Assembly: GCF_003480255.1 (NCBI RefSeq)
Contig: NZ_QUIN01000019.1
Span: 1-47,465 of the forward strand
Direction: 5' to 3'
DNA length: 47,465 nt
Origin: Erysipelatoclostridium sp. AM42-17
GTDB lineage: Bacteria; Bacillota_I; Bacilli_A; Erysipelotrichales; Coprobacillaceae
This document shows positions 1 to 7,192 of the stretch, in pieces. The notes beneath the pieces are model-generated. The model was not told the origin of the DNA. It was given only the letters and a program-made list of their open reading frames with translations, and ran no database searches. The translations under genes were made by a program, and so were the position numbers. Every line of letters starts with the position of its first letter. Position 1 is the first letter of the stretch.

Positions 1-255
1 AAGGATAAAGTGATATTTATGTACTGGCAAGGTACGTTTATATCATACAAGAACAAAGTTGAACATATCATTTTGGATATGCCCTCTGTCGCAAAAACAT
101 CACATTATTTTTATGAAAGATCAGGATTTTTAAAAATAAGTAAAAATGAATTACCAATTGCTTATTCTTATCCTGACAGAGATAGTATTTTATATATGCT
201 TGATAGTGGACTTGGAGAAGGTAATGGAAAGATCATATTTTATGAAAACATCTAG
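1..255 (+). CDS. GNAT family N-acetyltransferase, C-terminal part (5' end outside window)
   Basis: The frame is open from the first base, so the gene starts upstream. The visible ~84 residues are the C-terminal end of a GNAT acetyltransferase. The segment YFYERSGF is the usual last helix and strand of the acetyl-CoA fold, and it is followed by an ELPIAYSYPDRDS stretch typical of small bacterial GNATs. The stop lies inside the next gene, another GNAT, which begins about 32 nt upstream of it, so the two are probably translationally coupled. The substrate cannot be told from the fragment. Confidence 0.75.
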   Translation, partial: KDKVIFMYWQGTFISYKNKVEHIILDMPSVAKTSHYFYERSGFLKISKNELPIAYSYPDRDSILYMLDSGLGEGNGKIIFYENI

Positions 256-736
256 AATAGCGTTTTCAACTTGGGAAGAAGATGTTGAATTAGCTAGAAG
301 TTTGTGGGGAAATCCACAAGTAACAAGATATATTTGTGCTAGTGGTAAAATGAGCGAAGAAGAGATAACGCATCGTTTAAAATTAGAGATGACAAACCAA
401 ATGAAATATCATGTACAATACTGGCCGATATTTATTTTGGATAGTCATGAATTAATAGGATGTTGTGGATTAAGACCATATAAAGATTATCAATATGAAA
501 TGGGGATACATTTACGACCTCAGTTTTGGAACAAAGGTTATGCATTAGAAGCTTGTAAAGCAGTGATTGATTATGCATTGAATTATTTACACGCAGAAAG
601 TTTATTTGCGGGACATCATCCTAAAAATAAAGCATCTCAAAAGTTATTAATAAAGCTGGGATTTCAATATGTAAGGGATGAATTTTATAAACCAACAGGG
701 CTTTATCATCCATCCTATAAGTTAAAGAAAAATTAA
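224..736 (+). CDS. GNAT family N-acetyltransferase (RimJ/RimL-like)
   Basis: A protein of about 170 residues. The N-terminal KTSRIAFSTW segment matches the TERL-x-LR-W opening of RimJ/RimL-type acetyltransferases. The middle has EMGIHLRPQFWNKGYALEA, the Q/R-x-x-G-x-G/A acetyl-CoA pyrophosphate loop, and the end has NKASQKLLIKLGFQYV. The ATG at 224 was chosen because GGAG lies 6 nt upstream at 214-217. An ATG at 242 is an alternative start that fits the family N-terminus equally well. The frame stays open upstream to 146, but that extension is hydrophobic and has no ribosome-binding site. The gene overlaps the preceding GNAT gene. Family is sure; substrate is unknown. Confidence 0.85.
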   Translation: MERSYFMKTSRIAFSTWEEDVELARSLWGNPQVTRYICASGKMSEEEITHRLKLEMTNQMKYHVQYWPIFILDSHELIGCCGLRPYKDYQYEMGIHLRPQFWNKGYALEACKAVIDYALNYLHAESLFAGHHPKNKASQKLLIKLGFQYVRDEFYKPTGLYHPSYKLKKN

Positions 737-775
737 AAAGTGTATTTATTATAATTTTAATATGAAGGAAAGTAT

Positions 776-1257
776 ATGAAAAAGGAAGAGATTTATCAAT
801 ATCTAAAAGAACACAATATTCAATTTGAAGTGACTGAACATGATGCCGTTTTCAATATGGAAGAACTTACACATGTTGAATTACCCAATCCTGAATGGGA
901 TGCAAAGAATTTGTTTGTTAGAGATGATAAAAAGAAAAATTATTATTTGATTACTGTAAAAGGCAATCAACGTGTTAATTTAAAAGCTTTTCGTAAACAA
1001 CATGGATTGCGAAATCTTTCTTTTGCATCTCCAGAGGATTTAGTGGCTATGATGAATTTAAAACCAGGGCTGTAAGCCCGTTAGGAGTTTTGAACGATGA
1101 TAAACGATGTGTACATTTTTACTTGGATGTACAATTTAAAGGACAAAAAATAGGCATTCATCCTAATGAGAATACGGCGACCATTTGGATGAATACAGAT
1201 GATTTAGTAGCGTTAATACAAAAACACGGAAATGATGTCACCTTTGTAGAAATATAG
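776..1257 (+). pseudogene. Prolyl-tRNA editing (ProX/YbaK-like) deacylase, frameshifted
   Basis: The first 99 codons (776-1075) encode the N-terminal half of a YbaK/ProX-type deacylase, which hydrolyses mischarged Ala- or Cys-tRNA(Pro). Diagnostic stretches are KNLFVRDDKKKNYYLITV and LSFASPEDL. Translation stops just after LKPG. Moving to the -1 frame at the GGG triplet 1067-1069 recovers the missing half at once: AVSPLGVLNDDK, then KIGIHPNENTATIWM and ending NDVTFVEI at 1257. The whole would be ~160 residues, the normal family length. This looks like loss of one G. No slippery heptamer is present, so programmed frameshifting is unlikely. A sequencing error is possible. The gene has AAGGAA upstream of the ATG at 776. 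Confidence 0.85.
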
Positions 1258-1310
1258 AATATTTTTATTATAGTAGTTTGTGACTTAAGATAAGTTAAAG
1301 GAGCTTTATT

Positions 1311-1790
1311 ATGGAATTGAGAAAGTATAACGAAGATGATGTTCTAGCAATGATTCAAATTTGGAATGAAGTCGTTGAAGAAGGTGTGGCTTTTCCCCAA
1401 GTTGATTATCTTGATGAAGAAAGTGGGCATATATTTTTTAAAGAACAAAGTTATTGTGGTGTAGCCACTGACCAAGGGAAAGTCGTCGGACTTTATATTC
1501 TTCATCCTAATAATATTGGTCGATGTGGTCATATAGCCAATGCCAGCTATGCTGTCAAATCTGATTGTCGAGGACAACATATTGGTGAAAAATTGGTTAG
1601 TGACTGTCTTGTACAAGCAAAGAAGTTAGGGTTTAAGCTTTTGCAGTTTAATGCGGTTGTAGAAAATAATGTTCATGCAAGGCATTTGTATGAAAGACTT
1701 GGCTTTGTACAAATTGGAACAGTACCGCATGGTTTTTGTATGAAAGATGGTTCTTATCAAAATATTTGTTTGTATTATTATGAATTATAA
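1311..1790 (+). CDS. GNAT family N-acetyltransferase
   Basis: A 159-residue single-domain GNAT. SYAVKSDCRGQHIGEKLV is the beta4/alpha3 acetyl-CoA-binding segment, with R-G-x-x-I-G as the Q/R-x-x-G-x-G/A motif. NVHARHLYERLGFVQIGT is the standard C-terminal part. AAAGGAG precedes the ATG by about 10 nt. The gene stands alone between the broken deacylase gene and a terminator at 1798. It resembles the yeast/bacterial SPT10-like or phosphinothricin-type small acetyltransferases, but the substrate cannot be assigned. Confidence 0.9.
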   Translation: MELRKYNEDDVLAMIQIWNEVVEEGVAFPQVDYLDEESGHIFFKEQSYCGVATDQGKVVGLYILHPNNIGRCGHIANASYAVKSDCRGQHIGEKLVSDCLVQAKKLGFKLLQFNAVVENNVHARHLYERLGFVQIGTVPHGFCMKDGSYQNICLYYYEL

Positions 1791-1797
1791 AATTTTT

Positions 1798-1828
1798 AGT
1801 ACTTCATTAAGAAGTACTATTTTGTTAT
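1798..1828 (+). terminator. Intrinsic terminator after GNAT gene
   Basis: Perfect 8-bp stem AGTACTTC/GAAGTACT (1798-1805 and 1811-1818) with loop ATTAA, followed by ATTTTGTTAT. It lies 8 nt after the stop of the acetyltransferase gene. Confidence 0.8.
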
Positions 1829-1939
1829 ATTTGATGCATTTATCTCATTAGCAACCTCTAGTTGACAAATAGAAAAGCCTGGTTGGTAGTCAAATTTAGT
1901 ACTTTTGTATAAAATGAAGATACAAAGAAAGGGGATAAT

Positions 1940-2908
1940 ATGAAAATATCTGAAAAAATTACATCATTAAGAAAACAAAAAGGTTGGTCTCAAGAAGAAT
2001 TGGCTTATCAACTTAATGTGACAAGACAAGCTGTGTCTAAATGGGAAAGTGGACAATCATTGCCGGATACTGAAAAAATAATTCAATTAAGTAAAATCTT
2101 TCAAGTAACAACAGATTATTTGTTATTAGAAGATTATCATCATGATCAAGTAGAACAAAATGAAATAGATTATTATTTAAGTAAGGAACAAGCAATGAAT
2201 TATTTAACATTAAGAAAAAAGGCTGCACCTTTTATCGCTTTAGCGACATCGTTATGTATTGTTTCACCAGTGTTATTAATTGGTTTATCAGCGTTAAGTG
2301 AATACAGTTCTTTGAGATTAAGTGAAGACCTTGCTTGTGGTATTGGCTTGTCATTTTTAATTGTTTGTGTAGCTATAGCCGTTATTTTGTTTTTACACTT
2401 TGCCAATCAAGTGAAATCCTATCAGTATTTAGAAACTGAAGCATTTATTTGTGAACAGGGAGTAAAAGAGTATATTAAAACTGAGAAAAAGAATTTTCAA
2501 AATCGTTATAATCAGTTAAATATAATAGGAACATCACTATGTATCCTATCGGTTTTGGGTATCTTTGTTTCAATGACTATGTCTGAAATCTTTGTTGTCT
2601 TTGGTGTTTGTATAACACTTATTGTTGTTTCACTTGGGGTCTATGCATTTGTATATGGGGGAACAGTTTATTATGCTTATGCAAAGATTTTAGAAGAAGG
2701 AGAGTATACCAAAAAACAAAAAGCAAAAAAATCACTAAAGAGTATGGTGAGTGGTATTTATTGGCTTATTGTGAGTGCTATTTACTTTTTCTATACATTT
2801 GGGCCTTATGGTAATGGACAAGGTCAATATAGTTGGTTTATATGGCCAATAGCGGGTGTCTTATACGCAGCAATGATGATGGCTTTTAATTATGTAAATA
2901 GAAAATAA
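1940..2908 (+). CDS. XRE-family transcriptional regulator with membrane domain
   Basis: A 322-residue protein. Residues 1-65 are an HTH_3 (Cro/CI) domain, with WSQEELAYQLNVTRQAVSKWE as the helix-turn-helix and a typical VTTDYLL end. The rest is a membrane domain with about six predicted hydrophobic helices, beginning near residues 95, 130, 195, 220, 270 and 300. AAAGGGGAT gives a good ribosome-binding site 5-8 nt before the ATG. XRE regulators fused to membrane segments are common in gut Bacillota, often beside transporters or immunity genes, but no such partner lies next to it here. The target is unknown. Confidence 0.88.
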   Translation: MKISEKITSLRKQKGWSQEELAYQLNVTRQAVSKWESGQSLPDTEKIIQLSKIFQVTTDYLLLEDYHHDQVEQNEIDYYLSKEQAMNYLTLRKKAAPFIALATSLCIVSPVLLIGLSALSEYSSLRLSEDLACGIGLSFLIVCVAIAVILFLHFANQVKSYQYLETEAFICEQGVKEYIKTEKKNFQNRYNQLNIIGTSLCILSVLGIFVSMTMSEIFVVFGVCITLIVVSLGVYAFVYGGTVYYAYAKILEEGEYTKKQKAKKSLKSMVSGIYWLIVSAIYFFYTFGPYGNGQGQYSWFIWPIAGVLYAAMMMAFNYVNRK

Positions 2909-2945
2909 AAATACGTTCAGTATCAAAACCGAACGTATTTTTATT
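2907..2945. terminator. Bidirectional terminator
   Basis: Inverted repeat AAATACGTTC (2910-2919) / GAACGTATTT (2931-2940) with flanking A and T runs, so it can terminate both the XRE gene on plus and the truncated Rpn gene on minus. It sits exactly between the two convergent stop codons. Confidence 0.85.
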
Positions 2946-3183
2946 ATTGCAAAATGAGTTCAACAGTAATATTTTCATCATCTTCTGTTATACAATCAAC
3001 TCTAACAGTTGCTTTTGTACCTAGATAATTTTTAAAGTCAGGATCAACTTTAGCTGATTTAATTCTTTTTTTAATATATGGTTCAACTAATATCCTGAGA
3101 AGCTTTTGAGTATCAGGGTCTTGAGAATCGGAAAATATGTATTTAAAAAAATGAGGATTATTAAATATCGCTGAATTATTCAT
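2944..3183 (-). CDS. Truncated Rpn-type PD-(D/E)XK nuclease/transposase-family protein
   Basis: A 79-residue product from the ATG at 3183, which has GGGAGGTG about 6 nt upstream. A more distal in-frame start at 3198 overlaps that site and was rejected. FFKYIFSD near the N-terminus and the KATVRVDCITEDDENITVEL end match the N-terminal part of PDDEXK_2/Rpn proteins (recombination-promoting nuclease, normally ~250-300 residues). The protein stops at the catalytic E-x-Q strand and runs straight into a terminator, so the rest of the nuclease is missing. It is most likely a decaying remnant, though its start signals are intact. Confidence 0.7.
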   Translation of the reverse strand: MNNSAIFNNPHFFKYIFSDSQDPDTQKLLRILVEPYIKKRIKSAKVDPDFKNYLGTKATVRVDCITEDDENITVELILQ

Positions 3184-3267
3184 TTTTTCACCTCCCAATA
3201 TTATATATGGTTTTTAAGAGGTCTTTTTCTTTTAAAAAATAAAAAATATTTCAATTAATGAAACATT

Positions 3268-4125
3268 TTATTGAGAAATGATTTCTACGCCATCTTCGGT
3301 AACCAAGAATGTATGTTCCCATTGAGCAGATAATTTACCATCATCAGTATAAACTGTCCAATCATTATCGTACCCTAAATGAATATGTCTTGTTCCTTGA
3401 TTAATCATAGGTTCAATTGTAAAGACCATACCGGGAACAATAATTTCTGTTTTTTCGTTTGGTTTAAAATGAAAAACATAAGGATCCTCATGCATGCTTG
3501 AACCAATACCATGACCACAAAATTCTTGAACAACACTATATCCGTTTAAATGAGCATGTTTTTCAATGGCAGCACCAATATCACCAATACAGCTTTTCCA
3601 TGGTTTTACAGCTTTCATACCTTCTTCTAAACATTCTTTAGTTACTTTAACTAAACGTTTTGCTTCTTCACTAACATGACCTAGCATGAACATTCTTGAA
3701 GCATCTGCATAATAACCATTGACACCAGTTGTTGCATCAACATTAATAATGTCTCCATCTTTTAATACATAGTTACCAGGAATACCGTGGCAAACCTCAT
3801 CATTTACTGAAGTACAAATACTTTTTGGATATCCTTGATAATTTAAATCAGCAGAATATCCACCATGACTTGAAGTATACGCTACTGCCATATCATCTAT
3901 ATCTTGAGTTGTCATACCAATTTTGATGTTTTTTTCAATATAATCTAATAAACCATTATTCACAACAGCAGCTTTCTTTATTGCTTCAACTTGTTTTTGA
4001 TTTTTAATCATTTTATGAGTAGGTACTTTATAACCATGTTTTTTATAATATTTTAATTTTTTATCAAATTCTTCATGACATACATCGTAGACAAGCTGAC
4101 TACCACACCAGCATTTCTTTTTCAT
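3268..4125 (-). CDS. map: Methionine aminopeptidase, type I, with N-terminal SEC-C-like zinc motif
   Basis: A 285-residue enzyme that removes the initiator Met from nascent proteins in the cytosol. The N-terminus has CWCGSQLVYDVCH, a C-x-C-x(8)-C-H zinc-binding (SEC-C-like) extension. The pita-bread fold follows, with the metal ligands visible: D in INVDATTGVNGYYADASR (two Asp), H in EFCGHGIGSSMHEDP, E in FTIEPMI and E in WEHTFLV. SVNDEVCHGIP carries the conserved substrate His. AGAAAGAAGG precedes the ATG. It is divergent from the cwlD-like gene. The role is certain; the zinc extension is seen in one of the two Map types of many Bacillota. Confidence 0.96.
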   Translation of the reverse strand: MKKKCWCGSQLVYDVCHEEFDKKLKYYKKHGYKVPTHKMIKNQKQVEAIKKAAVVNNGLLDYIEKNIKIGMTTQDIDDMAVAYTSSHGGYSADLNYQGYPKSICTSVNDEVCHGIPGNYVLKDGDIINVDATTGVNGYYADASRMFMLGHVSEEAKRLVKVTKECLEEGMKAVKPWKSCIGDIGAAIEKHAHLNGYSVVQEFCGHGIGSSMHEDPYVFHFKPNEKTEIIVPGMVFTIEPMINQGTRHIHLGYDNDWTVYTDDGKLSAQWEHTFLVTEDGVEIISQ

Positions 4126-4225
4126 ATTTCAACCTTCTTTCGTTTCAAGTATACACTAGAATAATAGATATTTCACATCATATCATAATAAAATAATCAA
4201 GACATATATTAAAACAGGTGAATTT

Positions 4226-4936
4226 ATGAAAAGAAAGTGTATCATGATTATTATTATAGTGTGTGTTTTAATGATTCCTTTTTATTTCTATCAAAAGGTA
4301 TATAGTCAAAGTCATGCAACACCTTTAAAGTATCGATATGTTGTGATTGATCCTGGACATGGTGGTTTAGATAATGGAGCCATGGAATATGGATATAAGG
4401 AAGATGATATTAATTTATCCATATCGAAGCTATTAAAAAGTGAATTAGAATATTATGGAGCAATAGTCTATTTAACAAGAGACGGTGATTATGATATGAC
4501 CAAAAGAAATCATCATTATTCAAAACAAGATGATATGTATTTGAGAGTGAAAGAGATTGACAAGCATCAAGCTCATTATTTATTAAGTATTCATCAAAAT
4601 GCTGCCAATAACTCAAAGGCGTGGGGTTCACAAGTTTTTCATTACTATCGTAGTAAAAAAGGTAAAACACTAGCAAACAAAATAGATAGACATTTAAAAG
4701 AAGTAACGCATAGTCGCAAACCTATTAGTGGATGTGGTTTTAGAGTTTTACGAGCAACCCAAACAGTTGGGGTTTTGATTGAATGTGGATTTATGTCTAA
4801 TTATAATGAGTGTGGTCAACTAAGAAATGAAAATTATCAAAGAAAACTGGTAGAACAAATCGTTAAGGGTTTGATAGAATATGATCAAGAGGCAACAAAA
4901 AAGGACAAAAAACAGAGTAAAAAAATACTTGAATAA
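4226..4936 (+). CDS. cwlD: N-acetylmuramoyl-L-alanine amidase (Amidase_3, CwlD-like)
   Basis: A 236-residue secreted or membrane-anchored cell-wall amidase. Residues 5-23 are a hydrophobic signal/anchor segment. The catalytic domain opens with VVIDPGHGG (zinc His45), followed by Glu59 in YGYKEDDINL, the second His in LLSIHQNA and the catalytic Glu in VLIECGFMSN. There are no extra wall-binding repeats. The enzyme cleaves the amide bond between N-acetylmuramic acid and the stem peptide. Size and architecture match CwlD, whose role is sporulation-linked in Bacillus. Whether this organism sporulates cannot be seen here, so the gene symbol is tentative. AGGTGA precedes the ATG. Confidence 0.88.
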   Translation: MKRKCIMIIIIVCVLMIPFYFYQKVYSQSHATPLKYRYVVIDPGHGGLDNGAMEYGYKEDDINLSISKLLKSELEYYGAIVYLTRDGDYDMTKRNHHYSKQDDMYLRVKEIDKHQAHYLLSIHQNAANNSKAWGSQVFHYYRSKKGKTLANKIDRHLKEVTHSRKPISGCGFRVLRATQTVGVLIECGFMSNYNECGQLRNENYQRKLVEQIVKGLIEYDQEATKKDKKQSKKILE

Positions 4937-4961
4937 AATGTAAAAAAAATAAAGAAAAGTG

Positions 4962-4991
4962 TTGACGAATAGAGATATATCATGTTAATAT
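4962..4991 (+). promoter_or_regulatory. Promoter of tRNA-Ile/Ile/Ala operon
   Basis: TTGACG (4962-4967) and TAATAT (4986-4991) with an 18-nt spacer, or TTAATA one base earlier with a spacer of 17. It lies about 20 nt before the first mature tRNA and 25 nt after the amidase gene. Confidence 0.65.
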
Positions 4992-5010
4992 ATATGGGCA
5001 GTCGATTGAT

Positions 5011-5087
<77 letters not shown>

Positions 5088-5124
5088 TTAATTAATTGCT
5101 TAATATAGATGATATAAATTTTAT

Positions 5125-5201
<77 letters not shown>

Positions 5202-5216
5202 TTAAAATTTATAACT

Positions 5217-5292
5217 GGGGCCATAGCTCAGCTGGGAGAGCACCTGCCTTGCACGCAGGGGGTCAGCGGTTCGATCCCGCTTGGCTCCACCA
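5217..5292 (+). tRNA. tRNA-Ala(TGC)
   Basis: Acceptor GGGGCCA/TGGCTCC with one G-T pair, anticodon stem CCTGC/GCAGG, loop CTTGCAC (anticodon TGC), encoded CCA. In many bacteria Ile(GAT) and Ala(TGC) lie inside rRNA operons; here they are not flanked by rRNA. Confidence 0.97.
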
Positions 5293-5302
5293 ATAGTAAA
5301 TG

Positions 5303-5331
5303 AACCTGTTTATACAGGTTTTTTATTTTTA
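5303..5331 (+). terminator. Intrinsic terminator of tRNA operon
   Basis: Stem AACCTGT/ACAGGTT (5303-5309, 5314-5320), loop TTAT, followed by TTTTTATTTTT. Confidence 0.88.
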
Positions 5332-5392
5332 TAAGAAAGAATGCAAAAATAAAAGCATATGATATAATAACTAAAAAGAAAGGAACAACTTT

Positions 5393-6163
5393 ATGGAACA
5401 ATTATTCATTTATATTTTATCCTTTTTTATTTATAGTTTTTGTGGATGGATTTGGGAATCAATTATGATTCACGCTATTTACATGAAAAAGTTTGTTAAT
5501 AGAGGTTTTTTAAATGGACCGATGTTACCGATTTATGGCAGTGGAGCTTTAATTGTAGTGTTGTTTTTTAGAATGGAAGGGGTCCATTATCCAATATATA
5601 GTATCTTTTTATTGGGTGGATTGATTGCTTGTGTAGTAGAGTATTTGACTTCATGGGCCATGGAAAAGATGTTTCATGAACGCTGGTGGGATTATTCAAA
5701 GAAACCGTTTAATTTAAACGGAAGAGTATGTTTGGAAGGATTCGTGTGCTTTGGTTTATTTAGTGTAGCAGCAACGTGTCTTATTCAACCTTTTTTTGAT
5801 AAAAAGTTAGCACTTATTCCTTATACTGTACAAATTGTACTGATTGTTATATTGGTAACGATTTTTGTTGTTGATCTTATTCGTTCGGTACATATTGCTA
5901 CTCATCTTAAAAAGGAAATGGAAGAAATGGTTAAAGTGTTGGAAAGAGAACAAATGCGAATCCATCAAAAGTTTGCCGATTATGAAGTTGAGTTAGAACA
6001 CTTAAAAAATATTAAGACTTTAAGAGGTTTGATTGATCAAATTAATATTGAATTAAAGAATAAACATTATCGTTATGGGTCAAGGCGTATTCTAAAAGCC
6101 TTTCCCTATTTAGTAAAAAAACGTATTCAAGAAACACATGAAAGAATACGTGAAAAGGAGTAA
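5393..6163 (+). CDS. Putative ABC-transporter type IV family membrane protein (CmpB-like)
   Basis: A 256-residue integral membrane protein. The opening FFIYSFCGWIWESI and NRGFLNGPMLPIYGSGA are the hallmark of the 'putative ABC transporter permease' family (PF06541). It has about five hydrophobic helices up to residue ~165. A charged, coiled-coil-like tail (from LKKEMEEMVKVLEREQ on) ends in a basic segment. No ATPase partner is adjacent, and the family's transport role is not proven. A TATAAT at 5363-5368 could be its -10 box. The stop is followed after 6 nt by the PTS IIC-like gene, whose ribosome-binding site AAAAGGAG lies in this gene's last codons, so the two form an operon. Confidence 0.75.
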   Translation: MEQLFIYILSFFIYSFCGWIWESIMIHAIYMKKFVNRGFLNGPMLPIYGSGALIVVLFFRMEGVHYPIYSIFLLGGLIACVVEYLTSWAMEKMFHERWWDYSKKPFNLNGRVCLEGFVCFGLFSVAATCLIQPFFDKKLALIPYTVQIVLIVILVTIFVVDLIRSVHIATHLKKEMEEMVKVLEREQMRIHQKFADYEVELEHLKNIKTLRGLIDQINIELKNKHYRYGSRRILKAFPYLVKKRIQETHERIREKE

Positions 6164-6169
6164 TAAAGA

Positions 6170-7180
6170 ATGGCTTATTCAAGAGGTAAGGGGAATTATG
6201 TTGTTAATACTTTAAATGGTATGGCTTATGGTTTCTTTTGTAGTTTAATCATTGGTACGATTTTAAAACAGTTAGGAACATTTTTAAATGTTTCAGAATT
6301 AACGAGTTGGGGTACGATAGCAAGTTATCTTATGGGTCCTGCGATTGGAGTTGGAATTGGTTATGTTATTGAAGCAAAGGGTTTGAATCTAATTGCGGCT
6401 ATTATTGCAGGAGCAATAGGTGCAGGAACGTTTAGTAATGGAACGATTCAAAGTGGTAATCCAATTATTGCTTATGTTACAGTGATTGTGGCTATTGAGG
6501 TGGTAAGACTTATTCAAGGGAAAACGCCAATAGATATTTTATTGGTTCCGTTTTGTTCAATTCTTGTTGCAGGAATTGTATCTAAATATATAGGTCCTTA
6601 TATTTCGCAAGTAATTGTATGGCTTGGAGGACTTATTAATGATGGAGTTGCCTTACAGCCTTTATTTATGTCTATTGTAGTTGGTGTTTTAATGGGGATG
6701 GCTTTAACTGCACCCATTTCTTCGGCGGCGATTGGTGTCATGCTTGGATTAAATGGTTTAGCAGCTGGGGCAGCTTTAGCGGGATGTTGTTGCCAAATGA
6801 TTGGCTTTGCAATGATGAGTATTGATGATAATGATATTGGTGATGTTATTGCAATAGCGATAGGAACAAGTATGTTACAGTTTAAAAATATCATTAGACG
6901 ACCTGTAATATGGTTACCACCAATTTTATCTTCAATTATTGTCGCTCCTATTTCTACGGTTTTATGTCATATCGTTTGTACACCGATTGGTTCAGGAATG
7001 GGAACAGCAGGGTTGGTTGGCTTAATTGAGGCGGCTTCTGTTATGGGTGGTAATCAAGTTTGGATTATCTTATTGATTGTTGATGTTTTATTACCGGCAA
7101 TTTTAACACTTATGTTCTATAAGGCGTTTAGGAAGCTCAATTACATAAAAAAAGGGGATTTAAAGATTTCAGATCTTTAA
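6170..7180 (+). CDS. PTS system EIIC-like membrane protein (PfoR / PTS_EIIC_2 family)
   Basis: A 336-residue, very hydrophobic, glycine-rich protein with about ten membrane helices. Stretches such as MGPAIGVGIGYVIEAKGL, GAIGAGTFSNGTI and TAPISSAAIGVMLGLNGLA are characteristic of the PTS_EIIC_2 family, which includes Clostridium perfringens PfoR. These are stand-alone EIIC-like proteins without fused IIA/IIB domains. PfoR was named as a toxin-gene regulator, but the family is thought to be transport-related. The substrate is unknown. It is the second gene of a pair with the CmpB-like gene, and its last codons form part of a terminator. Confidence 0.85.
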   Translation: MAYSRGKGNYVVNTLNGMAYGFFCSLIIGTILKQLGTFLNVSELTSWGTIASYLMGPAIGVGIGYVIEAKGLNLIAAIIAGAIGAGTFSNGTIQSGNPIIAYVTVIVAIEVVRLIQGKTPIDILLVPFCSILVAGIVSKYIGPYISQVIVWLGGLINDGVALQPLFMSIVVGVLMGMALTAPISSAAIGVMLGLNGLAAGAALAGCCCQMIGFAMMSIDDNDIGDVIAIAIGTSMLQFKNIIRRPVIWLPPILSSIIVAPISTVLCHIVCTPIGSGMGTAGLVGLIEAASVMGGNQVWIILLIVDVLLPAILTLMFYKAFRKLNYIKKGDLKISDL

Positions 7181-7192
7181 TCCCTTTTTTTA
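7147..7192. terminator. Bidirectional terminator between PTS IIC-like and SNF2 genes
   Basis: Long inverted repeat: GGGGATTTAAAGAT (7154-7167) pairs with ATCTTTAATCCC (7173-7184), flanked by A7 on the left and T7 on the right. It overlaps the 3' ends of both convergent genes. Confidence 0.85.

Noticed and set aside
1060..1080. Programmed ribosomal frameshift in the deacylase gene
   Set aside because: No X-XXY-YYZ heptamer and no downstream pseudoknot is evident; a mutation or read error is simpler.
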